A stretch of 64,000 bases of DNA from Cryptomeria japonica (lineage: Eukaryota > Streptophyta > Pinopsida > Cupressales > Cupressaceae), in the NCBI RefSeq assembly GCF_030272615.1, contig NC_081405.1:473854008-473918007 (forward strand). The letters run 5' to 3'. This document shows, one piece after another, positions 32,640 through 46,743 of this stretch. Made by a program: the position numbers and the translations under genes. Position 1 is the stretch's first letter; each line of letters begins with the position of its first letter. Under the pieces are notes generated by a model. It saw nothing but the letters and a program-made list of their open reading frames with translations. It was not told the origin of the DNA and searched no databases.

Positions 32640-34512
32640 GGCACTAAGTTGTCCGTCTCTCATCAAAATGCTGCCACACCATTGAAGAGCTCAAAGAGGT
32701 GTGTATTTTTATTCTCTTATTGTCATTTTTTTTATTAATTTGAAGATTAAACTAGGTTTATTGATTTAAATTTATTTTCTTTATCAGGAAATGAGATTAG
32801 ACAAGAAAATGTTGAAAACACTAAATCACCTCCTCATGAAGACCATATTGAAAAAGAAGCACATCAATCAACTCCTCATGAAGACCATATTGAAGAAGAA
32901 GCACATCAAGAACCTCCTACAATCCCTAGACACCCCATAGGTACACAATAAAACCTATTAGGTCAAATAGAAAATAGCCAAAAAGAGCTTGAAGGTTTAA
33001 TCACAAGGCTAAAAGATCCCACTGGAACAAACTCCCATAGGACAAACCTTGCCAGTTCTTTGCAATCTATTGTATCTCACATACAATCTGTGAGTGGGCA
33101 AATAAATTTTTGGTCTCGTAAGAAGGAAGAACAAAAGCAATTTATGCTAACAAATTATCATATGCGGCAGTGAAGAAAAAGAAAATTAATAAATTTGACT
33201 TGTGTGCTCTTTTTACGGACCCCCAAATGAATCAACCTTTACACCCTGGATGTAGGAGATTCCCTATTCATTGTTGTCATCATGAAGGGATTAAGAACAA
33301 TTTTTGGGATAGGTGGTGGATGGTATTTGATCAGCCCCCATGCAATAATCATGAGGTACCCCAATACTTTTTGAGAAAACTATACTGTGAGTTTGTCCTT
33401 AATGAGATCCCAAACTATTTTGATTTTCTAGATTTCCAAGGTAGAGGTGGGGGTTCCTTGCATGATAGAGAGGGTGCACAGCATGATCCAAATCTCCCAC
33501 CAAGACCCTTGGCCAGACCTATGGTGGAGCATGTTATTATTCCTTCCATTGTGAAGGAGAGTATTGAGGTCGAAACTCTAGACTCGATTAGCTCACTCAC
33601 TCAGACTCTTATACAGTATGCTAGTTCTCTAGTAGAGGGTGATACGAGTGATGATGTTGATTCTTCTAGGCATCGAGTTCCAACTCATTTTTGTCGATCT
33701 TGTGGTTCTCTTTGCACTTATGATCCTAATAGTTCTAAGAATGCACATGCACAAGCAGAATCTGCTACAGAGAATATTGTCATGACAGAATCCTTACTGA
33801 ATGAAACATTTGGCATTGATACCCAGGTGAATTTCATTACAAGTTCAATTCATTCTTTTTATTAAATCTTATATGTAAATTTGAGAATATATCTAAATTA
33901 GTAAATTATTGTGATAAAAAATCAGGGTCAAAGTGTTCACAATACTAGCAACATTCTTGCAACACCCTTTTTCACTACTTCGTCGACTCCACAGGTATAC
34001 AACGAGTGAAAAAAAAAATTATTATATGTAGATAGTTGAACCTTATGTGAATGATTTTCTAATTACTCATTTTGGATGTCAAATAGTTTGATGCTAGAGC
34101 TTCAACATCAACACCTCGTAGTGTATTTCATTGACAATCTTTTACCCAGGTAAACAATTTATCTTTAATGTTGTTATTAAATAATATAGATAGTTTTGGC
34201 GATTAATCAATATACTTTGTTTAATTTTCAGATGTTGAATTTAGAGAATCCTCTTGCTGTCCACATGTCAATGGAGCATGATGTTGCTACAACAGTAGCA
34301 AGTTCAACTGCTTTAACAGAAGTATGAGACATATTTGTAAATTTAGTAAATTTAGCATTACATTTGTTATCTTAATAATATGTTATTGAAAATTTTAATG
34401 ACACTTGTATTTAGTTTAATTTATATTGTGATGCTTACAAGAGGGGCTTGTCACTCTAGATCACAAATGTGCACCTGTTGTGGATGAACATCATGATTAT
34501 TTGTATGTGGTA
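32640..34512 (+). pseudogene. Multi-exon gene of unknown function in the DNA transposon (left part)
   Basis: I do not recognise the family. A possible first exon ends at AGAG|GTGTGT (32,699). The main exon begins after TTATCAG at 32,789 and runs to about 33,825. It encodes an acidic tandem (HEDHIEKEAHQ, HEDHIEEEAHQ), a coiled-coil-like stretch (GQIENSQKELEGLITRL) and, after a stop and a frameshift near 33,150, KKKINKFDLCALFTDPQMNQ and a Trp/Cys-rich block (HCCHHEGIKNNFWDRWWMVF). Small exons follow with good sites: 33,928-34,002, 34,087-34,150, 34,232-34,322 and 34,436-34,511. The next intron holds the Tat element. The product could be a second transposon-encoded protein. Confidence 0.45.
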
Positions 34513-34565
34513 AGTGACTATTCCATTATATGCCATTCTAAAATTCAATTTTTGTATATGCTAAC
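34329..34565 (+). repeat. Flanking direct repeat, left copy (about 237 bp)
   Basis: This segment ends exactly where the 5' LTR begins. A copy with about 94% identity by eye starts exactly at the end of the 3' LTR (54,780-55,015). It contains one small exon of the host gene with its donor GTAAGT (34,512). Confidence 0.93.
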
Positions 34566-35338
34566 TATAGACACCTAAAATTGTCATGTCTAATTAAATA
34601 AATATCTTTATTTATTTAATTAATTCATTTATCCTCTTCTAGCCTTATTTCTTATTTAAATAAATACATTTATTTATTTAAATTATTCTTTTCCTAAATT
34701 AAATAAATATCTTATTTATTTAATTGATCCCACTTCCTCTATTAATTAAATAAATCTTTATTTATTTAATTAATTTATTAACCTTTTCTACCTATGACAC
34801 ATGTCATTCATCTCTTAATTCCTACACTACCTACCATTTCATTATTTTATTATTTCTTCTACCTACCCTCTAATCATAACCGAACTCTTTTACACCTCTT
34901 AATCTTATCCCTCCATTTCTTATAGTGTCTTCTATATAAGAGGATACTTCCTTCATTATCAACCCTAATCAATCATTCTAATCAATCTATGCATCCTAAT
35001 CAATTGATTACACTCACTATACATTCAGCCTCGACTACGCTTTCGAACTTGCATATGCAATCAAGCCTACTTGCAACCACATTTCCGTTCTTTGTTGAGC
35101 TCTTGTGCACATAAAATCTGAGAGCAAATATATCAAGCAAGATCAATGGAGATAGGAATAATGGAGCTTCAAACCCTATTGGACATGTGATGGTATAATC
35201 TTTGTGATTTCATTTTATTTGCATTATCTTAGGTAATCTTCATATGTTATGGTGGATCTTTGTTGTTATTAGGCTAGGGTTTTGTGGTTGAATTCATTTA
35301 GTCTTTCAATATTGTTGTTTCTATTTTCACCATATACA
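34566..35338 (+). repeat. 5' LTR of the Tat-like element
   Basis: It starts TATAGACACC (the 3' LTR keeps the expected TGTAGACACC) and ends CACCATATACA. The first 250 bp are TTTATTTAATTAA-type repeats. A TATA box, TATATAAG, is at 34,933. Confidence 0.95.
34933..34940 (+). promoter_or_regulatory. TATA box in the 5' LTR
   Basis: TCTATATAAGAGG about 370 bp into the LTR is the likely core promoter for the element's RNA. The same box is kept in the 3' LTR near 54,377. Confidence 0.6.
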
Positions 35339-35340
35339 TT

Positions 35341-35360
35341 TTGGCACACTCGGTGGGACT
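35341..35360 (+). other. Primer-binding site of the Tat-like element
   Basis: TTGGCACACTCGGTGGGACT begins two bases after the LTR end. It resembles the TTTGGCGCC...GGGG-type sites of plant Ty3/gypsy elements. I do not assign the tRNA. Confidence 0.6.
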
Positions 35361-37545
35361 CTTGTCCCTTTCGCATTTAACATCCTTGTTGCAGATTTTG
35401 TGTTTTGAAGTTGTAGATCTGACATTTTCGAGAGTATTTTGGTATTTTCGCGTCTGCGTACTTTTGGATCGCATTTTTGGTTTTCTATCGTGTCTACGAC
35501 ATCTAGGATCGCATCCACACCCTCGACAGCATTTTTTTTTTTTTTTTACAGATTCTGAAAATCGCATCTGTGTTCCCTAGTCGCATTTGTGGGGTTTTCA
35601 GGCACGTCTGCGTCCAGAAGTCGCGTCTGAGTTCCGGAGCCACATCTATGTTTCACAGAAGCGTGTCTGCATCTAGAAGCTACGTTTGTGTTTATGGTAA
35701 CCGTGTCTGTGTGCACTAATTTCATTTTGGGGGTTTTCATTGATTCAGTTTTTAGTCATTCGGTTTTTTTTTTGGTTTTTTTTTTTATCTGGTTTATTTT
35801 GAGCTAACATTTTTAGATCTAGCTAATGAAATTGGTGTAGCTTGTCTTGAAAGCAAAATCGTTTTGTCGAAGGCCCCCATTTCACAAAGTCTTTTGGATC
35901 TAAAATTTACCTAACTTGTGTGCTTGCAGGAAGGGGTGATTATTTCAAACAATCCAAACTACTAATAAATCTTTGTTGCAGGTCCTTGGCAAGGGTTTTT
36001 GGATCTTTATTATGTGCCTTGTTTTCATAGACTATAAAACACTTCAATTGGTGCACTAAAATTGAACCATTGTCTTTTGTGTCTTGAGCAATAGGCTCTT
36101 TTTGTTTAATCTCTAGAGGGCCTATCTCCCCGTGTGGTCATTAGGACTACTAGTAAGGAGAGAAAACTATGGATAATGTGTGCTAATTATTTCATACTGA
36201 CACTATGTCTCCCCATAAACCCATTTGATCAAATTTATTTGATCATTTGTAGGGTGTAACCCCTACAGGCTGGGAGCCTTCTGTATTTACAGAGCTGAAA
36301 GTGCCACATGTATGGCCACATGAGTGGATTCCCTTACTAGCACCTTTTTTGTTTTAGAAGCCAAAATCCTTCTAGTTGTTGGGGTAGGAGGTCGGACCTC
36401 TAGTAGCGGCCCACACACATATGGTTCTTAGTAGAGATACAAAGTTTTCCACAAGGATTTTTTGTGGGGACTGATGCTTGGCTACCCCGAGAAGTGAGTG
36501 CCGAGGGTGGAGCCAGTGGGGTCAAGCATCTAAGTATCCACTCTGAATAGCGTAGCCTCAAGGGAAACTCCATGTGGGATCAACAACTATTGTCTTGGCC
36601 AGCCATAAGAATTGTGCTTGACTTATTTTGAACAATCAAACATTCAAGACCAAACATCAAAACATTGTGTCTTTTGTGTCTTCAAGTGTATGCAAAACAA
36701 TTTTACATTAGACATCACACTTTCTTTGAGTCATTTTGAGTCTAAATAATTGCAAACACTGAGTTTTTATCAACACCGTGTCCTCTTGTCATGAAAAACA
36801 GTCAAACATTCAAATTTGGTCACAACAAAGCAACTTCACAAATTGGAAAAAAATTGCACAAATTTTGTAGAAATGCGTCTGTGTCTGATAGAATATCATC
36901 TGTGTCATATAACCGTGTCTGTGAAGGGTAGAAACGCATTTGTGTTCTTAGAATCAACATTGCATTTACAAAATCTCAGACTTGCGTCTATGTTTAACAG
37001 AACCATGTCTGTGTCAGGAAATCGCGTCTGTGTAGTATACAGGCACATCTGTGTTCAGAATTAAAAAACTTTTACAGTCCAGCAAACAAACACAGTCAGT
37101 TTCAAAATTCTTGAGCTTCCTAGGTTATTTCTCCAGGGTTTCATCGAGCATTCAACCTGTCTTTGGGTCTCACAAAGTCCATCATTGCTTTACACCTTAC
37201 ATTACATTCACATTTATCTAAACTTGAGTCAAAAGGTCACTTGCTTGTCCTCATCATACTTTGTCAACACACTACATACAACAACATTTTGCTAAGTGGT
37301 CCCTCATCAAGGTCTATCACCTTTGGGTCTCATTTGGTCTTACTTAGAGTCAAGGTCAACTTACCTAATCAAGAGAAACTATCCTCTCTTTGGAAGTCAC
37401 ACCTACTCTACTACATACATACTTGGTCTTACACTTTAGACATTGCAAGTACACCTTAGATTCATTTACATTCCATCCAACTCTTGGTCTTCCATACTCT
37501 TTCCATTTTCATCTAGTCTCACACATCTTGGTCAATACCTAGTTC
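35361..37545 (+). other. Leader with CGTCTGTGT-type minisatellite
   Basis: A non-coding 2.2-kb leader precedes gag. At 35,420-35,720 and again at 36,860-37,060 a loosely repeated unit of about 20-25 bp recurs (CGCATCTGTGTTCC, GCGTGTCTGCATC, CGTGTCTGTGT). The complement of this motif reappears at 49,060-49,260. The part at 36,080-36,600 looks like a separate non-coding segment. Confidence 0.65.
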
Positions 37546-39430
37546 ATGGTTGAAACTCGTTCCCAAAAATCTAGGAGAGAAGCTAAAGAGGCTCAAGAGT
37601 CCGCAAACATGAGTTCCTATGAGTATGACAATGATATCTTTTTCAATTCTGATCATACTACATTACCTGACATGGATGCCTATAGAAACATTCCAAATGT
37701 TGAAAACATTGACACTACAAACAACAATGATACACACAATGACAATGTGGACAAATTTTTTGTACATTCAGCAAAAGTGGAAGACACCATTATGAATCCT
37801 CATTTTAATCGATTGGTTGAGGAAATAATGAGGAGAGATAGACAATACTTTCTACAAGTGATGGCACAAAGTGGAGCCAAGATACCTCATGATTTTGACA
37901 TGTCTCAAATAATGGAAAATTGACCTTTGCAACAAACTCACCTCAACATGGATCAAAGGAGGCCTAATAGTGGAGGCAATAGAGGACCACATCTTGTACC
38001 TAAATTACCATCATCTTTGTTTCAAAAATCAGAGGTCCCATACACACATGGTCAAGCATATGATACTCATCTTCGCCGACCATTATGGAAGTCTTATGCA
38101 GAAAAATATGCTCAATCACATATCAATGCTAAGGATCAACCACCAAAGCAATTGGATATTCAAAGGCATGCTCAAAATTTGGACACAAGGAAACCCCACA
38201 TCAAATTTTGGGGCAACACACTAGAACAAACTCATGACATGCCTATAGAGAATGGTATACATGGACAAAGCAGATATTTCATTCCTCAACATGACTCTAT
38301 ATCAAGTGGTCCATATACGCAACATCATTATAGACCTCCTCCATATGAACATGTGTATGATCAATATCATCCATATATGCAACATGCTTCTCCTCCAATT
38401 GGTGCCTCAAGCATGGGGTATGGTCCAAGAAGTCGATCTCCACCTAAGAACAATTTGGAGCAACAAATCAGGGAGTTACAAAAGAAAATGGAGGACATAA
38501 ATACACCGAAGCCAAATTACACAATGAGAGACATATGTCCTTATCCATTTGACAAGAGCATTCCAATGCCTTGATTTCCTACACACTTTGTGACACCTAA
38601 GTTTGATAAGTATAGAGGAAAAGGGGATCCTAGGGCACACATAAGATAGTTTTTCACAACTTGCATTGAGGTAGCTTCAGAAGAGACATATTTGATGAGA
38701 TTATTCCCACAAAGTTTAGGAGATCAAGCTATGGAATGGTTCTCCCAACTTCCACCTGGAATTAAGCCTTGGGGTGATCTAGCAGAGGCATTTATCCAAC
38801 ATTTCTCATACAACATAGAGACAGACATATCAGTCACTACTTTGTGCAACACCAAGCAAAAGGATGGAGAGTTTTTTTCATCATTTTTACAAAGATGGAG
38901 GAATCTAGCCAGCAGATGCTCCTGTGAAATTCCACAAAAACAAATAGTGGAGATGTTCACCCAAAATGTTAACAAAGACATTGGTTATGACTTAAGAAAA
39001 GCTTGTTTGTCCACCTTCAAGGACGTCATTGAAAAAGGCTTAGCGATAGAAAAGGTCCTAATTGAACAAGTAGTCATTAAGATATTCAAGGAAAACAAAT
39101 AAAGGAAAAGACAAGCCAAGATTTTGGAATAAAAACAAGAACACAGTCAATGATGGTGTTGTTGATGCCAATATAGTGTGACCCAAAATCATTTTTTCGA
39201 GATCAAGCTCTATAAACAATCAAGTGAATACTCAAAAAACTTCTAGAGCACGAAGGAAGTACACCCCATTGGGAGAACCACTTGAGTTAGTTTTCAAGAA
39301 GCTAGTGGCAAACAAAGTAATCACAATTCCAAATTTTCCTCCATATGAGCCAAAGGTCAAACCAAATTGGTGGAATGATGATGAGTATTGTGAATTCCAT
39401 AAGAGCAAGGGTCATAAAATAGGAAATTGT
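37546..39430 (+). pseudogene. Gag polyprotein of the Tat-like element
   Basis: One frame runs from MVETRSQKSRREAKEAQES (37,546) to 39,102 with only three stops (37,921, 38,572, 38,647). The N-terminal part is acidic and Asn-rich, and the middle is His/Tyr/Pro-rich. A retrotransposon gag (PF03732-like) domain starts at FDKYRGKGDPRAHIR and continues with LFPQSLGDQAMEWFSQLP and FFSSFLQRWRNLASRC. After a frameshift past 39,102, a zinc-finger-like CEFHKSKGHKIGNCHQL lies at 39,390-39,440. Gag packages the RNA into virus-like particles. This copy would not make a full protein. Confidence 0.88.
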
Positions 39431-42400
39431 CATCAACTAATAACATCATACAAGATCTCATTGATAGAGGTGACATTGAGATTGAAGGACACTCATCCAA
39501 TCAAGAACATGAAATGTTTAAGGAACCATTCCCGAAACATGACAAGGGAAAAGCTGCAGCCACAAATGATCAAACCAACTATACCAGAGCATCCTACAAC
39601 TATGATTCAACTATCAATCACATCTTGATGGACAATTATGTCTCTACCATTATCATCAAGGACAAAACCCCTGAGAATTCTACACAGAGACCCAAGATTG
39701 TCCTAAAAGGCATTGGATCTTCTTCCGAACCTACCTCCAAATGTAATGTTACAACTCGTCGAGGTAAATTTACTTTGCAAGGTGCTCCAGCTAAAAACAC
39801 CGCTTCCTCATCAACCAAGCCTGAATACAACCTTGTAGAACAGTTAGGGAAGACACCTACACTTATATCCATCCTTGAGCTCTTATGCATATCCCCTGCA
39901 CATAAAGCTATTCTTGACAAAATTTTGAGAGACACTTATGTTCCTACTGATCTAAACGTGGACCAGTTTCAAACCATGGTGGGATACCTTTCCATTCCAC
40001 ACTCCCTTACACTCATAGAAGCTGATGACACCTCCGTAAGTCAGCCACATAATGCACCTTTACACATTGAAGCCTTCATACACAAACATCGAATAAAAAG
40101 AGTCTTGATAGATGGAGGAGCAGGTCTGAACATTTGTACATTGAGAGCTATTAAACAATTGGGATATTCTAATAAAGCTATGAATTCTACAAACAAAATT
40201 ACCATCAAAGCATATGATGATGAAGAGCATTCATCCAAGGGCACAGTCACCTTACCCCTCAGAGTTGGGTTAGTTACAAAGGATGTGGTTTGTCAAGTAC
40301 TAGATCTTGATCTCACATACAACATATTGCTAGGACATCCTTGGATTCATGAAATGAGGGCAGTCCCATCTACATATCACCAATGCATTAAGTTTCCTCA
40401 CAATGGAGTTGAAATAACAGTTAATGGAGATCCTAATCCATTCATATATTGCAATAACTTGGACCAAAAACTGAGACCATCATTCCTAGTAATCGCGAAG
40501 TTGTTCCTTCTTCTGCATACATTGATCCTAAGTCATTAAAACCTTTGACATCAAAACAAGGTGAACTTAAGGGAAAATTCTAGGACAAGGGCATGGGTGA
40601 ATACACTTTGAATCAGACCATGTACTTACAACAAGTCATGAATTCACCAAAAGAATATGGAAGACCACATCCTAATAAGCAGGTATCTATCATTATACTC
40701 AAATGGGACCCTACTATCTTTCAAAGATGGGGTGAATTGGAAGAGGAAGACTTATACAAAATGCTTTACAAAGACCTTGAACATGAAACACAAGATCACA
40801 TCAGTATACCATGTGAGAAGTATGGTAAAGGGTTCAAGATTCTACAAAAATTTGGGTATGATGGCAAAAGCCCTCTTGGGTTAAGAAAGGAAGGCATCAT
40901 TGAACCTTTACAACCTGAATTGACATTCAAAAAGGAATGCTTGAAGGGACTTGGTTTCATGACTTCCAAGGTCCACACTCAAAGGACAAAAGAAGCATTA
41001 CAAATCAAAGCTGCCAAAATTCAACAAGAGAATTTCTATTCCAAAAACTCCAATGAATGGGAATGGGGTTCAGACAAATCCTCTAGTGACTAAGAGCTCA
41101 CTGAGACATTCAGAGAACCAAGTGAACCAACAGAAGAAGAGGAATTTAATAGGAAATTCAAAGTTGGTCAAGAAACAACCCCAGAGGATCCCATACAGTC
41201 TTTGCCTCTAGGTCCTAGGTTGAAATCACATAGAATGAGAACACCTGTCCCGAAATGTGCTACTAGTGATGATAATTTGGATTCATTCATGATTGAGACT
41301 GATGAGGAGAGTGACAACAATGACCTCGATAACTACCTTGACATACTTGAATATAACCGCATCTTCACTCTTAACCCCGCTAACTTTGAAGATATCAAAG
41401 GCCTTCCCCTTGTTCACCACCAACTTATTGACTGGGACCATGAAGGACCTGCACAGTTTGACACATTCCAAAATGATGAAGCCCTTATTGACTATCTTGG
41501 CATACGAGAGGATATTCCCCTCGGGGATCATAAAGCAGGATACACTATAGAACTCAACAATGTGGCATATTTTGGTGAGGGTATCGGACCTTCCAGTCAC
41601 AAAAATATAAAAATAAAAACAAACCAATGGTCTTATGGTGAAAACCACACTGTGGCACTGTTTGACCCCAAAAAAGTAAAAAAAAAGGACGTATCTGAGG
41701 GTGAAAATCTCTCTGAGGCACTCAAATATGAAAGGCTCAACATTCTCCTAGCATCATATGAGGAAAATTCATCCATGTTGGTAGAAGAGACTATCAAAAC
41801 AAACATTGGTACAGAAGAAGTTCCACACAACATATTCGTGGCTCAATCTTTGACAAAGTCAAAAAGGTCAAAATTCATAAGTTTCTTCATGGAACGACAA
41901 ATCAACTTTGCATGGTCATACGCTGATATGCCTGGATTGGATCCGGATTCGGTAATGCATCATTTGATAGTTAAACTGGGGGCAAAACCAGTGAAACAAA
42001 AATTAAGAAAGATGCATCCACAAGTGGCATTACTAGTCAAAGAAGAACTTGAGAAATTATTGGATGTCGGATTCATATGCCCAATTCATTATCTTGAATG
42101 GATCTCCAACTTAGTGCTTGTCAGTAAACTAGATCGTAGCATTAGAATATGTACAAATTTTAGAGACATCAACAAAGCTTATCCTAAGGATGATTTTCCA
42201 CTACCAAATATTGACTTGATTGTTGATCTCACAGTAGGTCATGTGATGTTATCTTTGATGGATGGATTCTCTAGTTACAATCAAATAAAAATTGCATCCA
42301 AGGATCAACACAAAATGGCATTTACTTGTCCTTGGGGAACCTTCTACTGGAATGTCATGCCCTTTGGGCTAAAAAATGCAGGCCCTACATATCAAAGAGC

Positions 42401-45067
42401 CATGACTACTATTTTTCATGATCTCATGCATGTTACTGTGGAAGATTATGTTGACGACCTCTTGGGAAATCAATAGACAGAAATGCATATTTGGACATAC
42501 TTTCAGTCATCTTTGATCGGTTGGAAAAATATAAAGTAAGATTAAATCCCAAGAAATGTGTCTTTGGAGTAACCTATGGGAAGCTCCTAGGATTCATTGT
42601 ATCAAAAAGGGGAATTGAAGCCGATCCAGCAAAAGTCAAGGCCATCCTAGAGATGCAACCACCATGAAATATCAGTCAGCTTCGCTCTTTGCAAGGGAGA
42701 CTTCAATCCATATGAAGATTCATAGCACAACTTGCAGATAAATGTAATCCCTTTCAGCACTTGCTACATAAAAACATCAAATTCAAATGGGATGATAACT
42801 GTCAACAGGCTTTCCAGATACTCAAAGATTATCTTCTGAATCCGCCATTTTTGATGCCACCAGTTCTAGATCAACCTTTATTACTATACATATCAGCTAC
42901 TTCAACAGCACTGGGGGCACTCTGAGCACAACAAGTTGCTGAGGGCAAAGAAAAAGCAGTATACTATATCAGTTTCACATTGGTGGGATATGAGCTAAAC
43001 TACACACCAATTGAGTGTGCATGTCTCGCCATGGTCTTTTCTTTGTAGAAATTATGACATTACATGCTGACTCATAAGACTAAGTTGGTTGCAAGGATTG
43101 ATCCATTGAAATACCTTCTCAATAAAGCAATGCTTACTGGGTGACTAGCCAAATGGGTAATGATCCTGATTGAATTTGACATCGAGTATGTGGATAGAAA
43201 AGCAATAAAAGGATAAGCCATCGCAGATCAGTTAGCAGATGCCCCCATGATAGATAATGTTCCTCTAATTTCAAAATTTCCAGATGAATCCATTTTAACA
43301 GTGTCACATGCAAAGCCATGGCAACTATACTTTGACGGCTCATACACACAGCATGGGGCAGGAGCTGGCATCCTCTTCATAACTCCTCAAGGGGATTCTA
43401 TACCAAAATCATATCGATTATCATTTCCCTCCACTAATAATATAGTAGAATATGAGGCATTAACAACTGGATTACGGATTGCAGTTTAGTGGAAGATCCG
43501 GGAACTTCATGTTTTTGGGGACTCTCAACTTGTAATTCGTCAAGCAACTGATGATTACCAAACAAAGGATGAGAAATTAATGCCTTACAAAATAATGGTG
43601 GATGACCTGAAACAACATTTCACAAAGATAGACTTTGAGCAGATACCAAGAGAGCAAAATCGAGCCACATATGCCATGGCTACAATTGCTTCCCTGATTG
43701 ATCTACCTCTGAATGAGACCCACTATGAGTTCTTGGTGGATAGCCTTTTGGTTCCTTCATATGAAATCACTCCTATTGAGATAATATGTGTCATCGGTCC
43801 TGAGTCCCAGTTATATGGTTCCATCTTCACATACCTTCATGATAATACCTTTCCTCCTGACCTATCCAATAACCAACGTCGCACTTTCATTCGCCAATCT
43901 TCTTGATATGTCATTTTAGTCGATGTCCTATACCATTAAGGTCTAGATGGAACTCTTCTTAGATGTTTGGAAAGCAACAAAGCTCAGATTGCGTTATGTG
44001 AAGTACATGAAGGGATATGTAGTCTGCATTCTAGTGGTCCTCCCTTAGCCAAGAAAGTTATCAGGACTGGATATTACTGGCCCAATATGGAAAAAGATTC
44101 ATATCAATTTGTCAAGAAATGTAAGCAATGTCAACTTCATGGAGACCTCATCCATGCACCAACACAAGAACTTCAACCAATTGCGATTCCTTGGCCCTTT
44201 TGTCAGTGGGGACTCGATCTCATAGGCAAGATTCACCCTCCTTCTTCCAACGACCATAAATTCATTATCACTACCACAAAGTATTTCACAAAATGGATCG
44301 AAGCCATGCCTCTCATGCAAGTCACTAGAAAACAAATTTCTACATTCATTCTCAACTATATCATTTGTCGCTATGGCATTCCTATTTCCATCATCGCCAA
44401 CAATAGGCATCCCTTCAAAAATCAGGATGTTCGTGAACTCTGTGATTGCTTCCATATTTCCCATCGTTTCTCCACACCATATTACCCCCAAGGTAACGGT
44501 CAAGCTGAGGCGTCTAATAAAACAATCCTTAAAATCTTAAAAAAGACAATCGACGACGCTGGCCATAATTAGCATATCCAACTTAATCCTGCACTTTGGG
44601 CCTACCGCACAAGTGTCCGCACACCTATAGGAGCTACACCCTATTCACTTGTCTACGTCGTTGAAGCTATCTTACCTATTGAGGTCGAGCTACCCTCTTT
44701 ACGAGTCTCTTTGCAAAAAATTATCAGTGATGAAGACTATAGGGTCTCTCGCTTACAAGAACTTGAACTATTGGATGAACGAAGACAAACTACTTTTAAT
44801 CATCTCAAGGCTTATAAAAAATGAATGAGTCGTAGCTACAATCACAAAGTCAAGCCTCTCATATTTGAGGTAGGTGATTTGGTTCTTAGAGAAAACCCAA
44901 AAAATAAGCAAGATAGAGAGAAGAAGGGCAAGTTCAAACCAAACTGGCTTGGTCCTTACATCATTACAACAGCATATGGATCTGGGGCATATCGGCTCTC
45001 AACCACAAAGGGTGAACATTTAGAGGATCCTATCAACAACATGCACTTTCGTAGGTTTTACACATAG
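39427..45067 (+). pseudogene. Pol polyprotein (PR, G-patch-like, RT, RH, aRH, IN)
   Basis: Protease: KRVLIDGGAGLNICTL (about 40,098) and YNILLGHPWIHEM (40,318). G-patch-like: GKGFKILQKFGYDGKSPLG (about 40,826). RT: FRDINKAYPKDDFPLP, MPFGLKNAGPTYQRAM and VEDYVDDLLG (about 42,440). First RNase H: about 42,770-43,170. Second, archaeal-type RNase H: WQLYFDGSYTQHGAGAGI (43,318), EYEALTTGLRIA and VFGDSQLVIRQ. Integrase: zinc-binding H-x-H and CKQCQ (about 44,000-44,130), then WGLDLIGKI, with IIANNRHPF where SDNG is expected, so the second catalytic Asp is Asn, and YYPQGNGQAEASN. C-terminus: PNWLGPYII to FRRFYT. Stops at 41,091, 42,474 and several more, plus frameshifts, inactivate it. Confidence 0.92.
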
Positions 45068-46743
45068 CTCTCCGAAGTATCCTAATTCAAAATACAAAAA
45101 GAAAAATCATAAAACAAAAAAATCGTTACTTGGTGAAAACCTGGCAAACAGGCACCTTGTGACAACAAAAAAATTGAAAAAAAAATAGAAAAACATTTCG
45201 TCCAATGGTGAAAACCACTTTGGTGGTGCCTTGGGCAAGTACCATGGTGAAAACTAGGTCACCAGTGCCATGCGTAGAGACATTGCTCCTCCCTCCTTCA
45301 GGATTCCATTTCATCCTTTCACTATGCACACACTCACGACCTATTCATCCACAATAAACTTACCCATTTCCATCATGGCTTGTTATTGATCTGCCTAAGA
45401 TTGGTTCACCATTCATAATAAACCCCTTTTCAACCTTTCCATCCATAATAAATGAGCTCCTATCTGTGGCTAAGGAAAATCCTACGTCTAGTGATGGGTG
45501 TGGAACTAAGAGCATCACACATTCTAAGGAGTACAGTTTGTTCCAGTTTTCTTCAGTCTATCTGTGCACAATCTGCAATAAAGCAAAATTTGCATCACAG
45601 ATCTGCAATAAAATTCCATCTTCTCTGCAATAAAGTATCAATTTCATGGATTCAGTCAATTTTAGATGAGACATAGTAGCAACAATGGGCTTCAACAAAT
45701 CAAATCTTTCAACAGACTTAGACAACATATGGTTCAATGCTATCTATCCTTTTTGTGAAAGTAAACATTGTGACCACAATCAAATAAGACTTATACAAGT
45801 GACAAGAGACACTAAGCTTGAGGACTACAGTGAATGTTGGTGTCGAGTCTTGGTTTTATTTTGATTTTTATCTTTTGGTGACATTTCTTTTAGCTTTTCC
45901 AGGATGTCTTTGACTAGAAAGGCGAGGATGGGGTATCGTCACCTATTTGTATTTGTTGTCTGTGGATTGTCTCTTAGTAATGCTATGACTTGTCCAAGGA
46001 TATGAGGACACTGAGAGTCTAGTATGAATTGGGGCATTCCTTATTTGTGACTATCTTATCTCCATGCAAACAGGTACAATGACTTTCTGGGTCGAACATA
46101 TGCCTCGATTGTCAAAACCTACTTGCCATAATAAAGCTCAATGATGATAACGTACAAGAAGCTCTTTTCACTTTCATATCTTCTGTCTTCCATCCCCCTT
46201 TCTTGATTGACTTCCATCATCCTTCTTGAGTCCATGTAGCCTGCTATCACATGACTGAGTATAATGACACACCAAAAACATTTGCATTTCATGTAGTTGC
46301 ACCTACATTACCACATATAAGCATTTCACACATACATATAGATATCCCAAATGCATCACATCCTGCACACAACACATGTTAGCACATTTTATATTCTTAT
46401 CATGTAACTAATCATTTGCATTATCATATTCATTAGCATTTCATACATTCACATTTGCATATGCATAACATATTAAAAACATAAAAGAACAAAAATATTT
46501 CATTGCATCATATATATATTTACATCCATGTCATAACCATCACATAAAAACATACATCATGAAACATCTCATCACATAGGTACACATGCATATAGCTACC
46601 GCAAAGATGAATCATCTCATATATATATATATATATAAAGTATCATGATACAATGATGTCAAAATCATATGGCTACAAAATCACCCGAAGGTGTCTACAT
46701 CATAATATAAAATGGTACAACACACTGATACATAGGGAGCCCT
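45068..46743. other. 3' region downstream of integrase, non-coding
   Basis: No gene is found. TGGTGAAAAC recurs at about 45,132, 45,208 and 45,243 next to GGCACCTTG/GGTGCCTTGG phrases. An AT-rich stretch with CATTTACAT/CACATATA phrases lies at 46,260-46,660, including an (AT)n tract at about 46,617. Confidence 0.6.
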
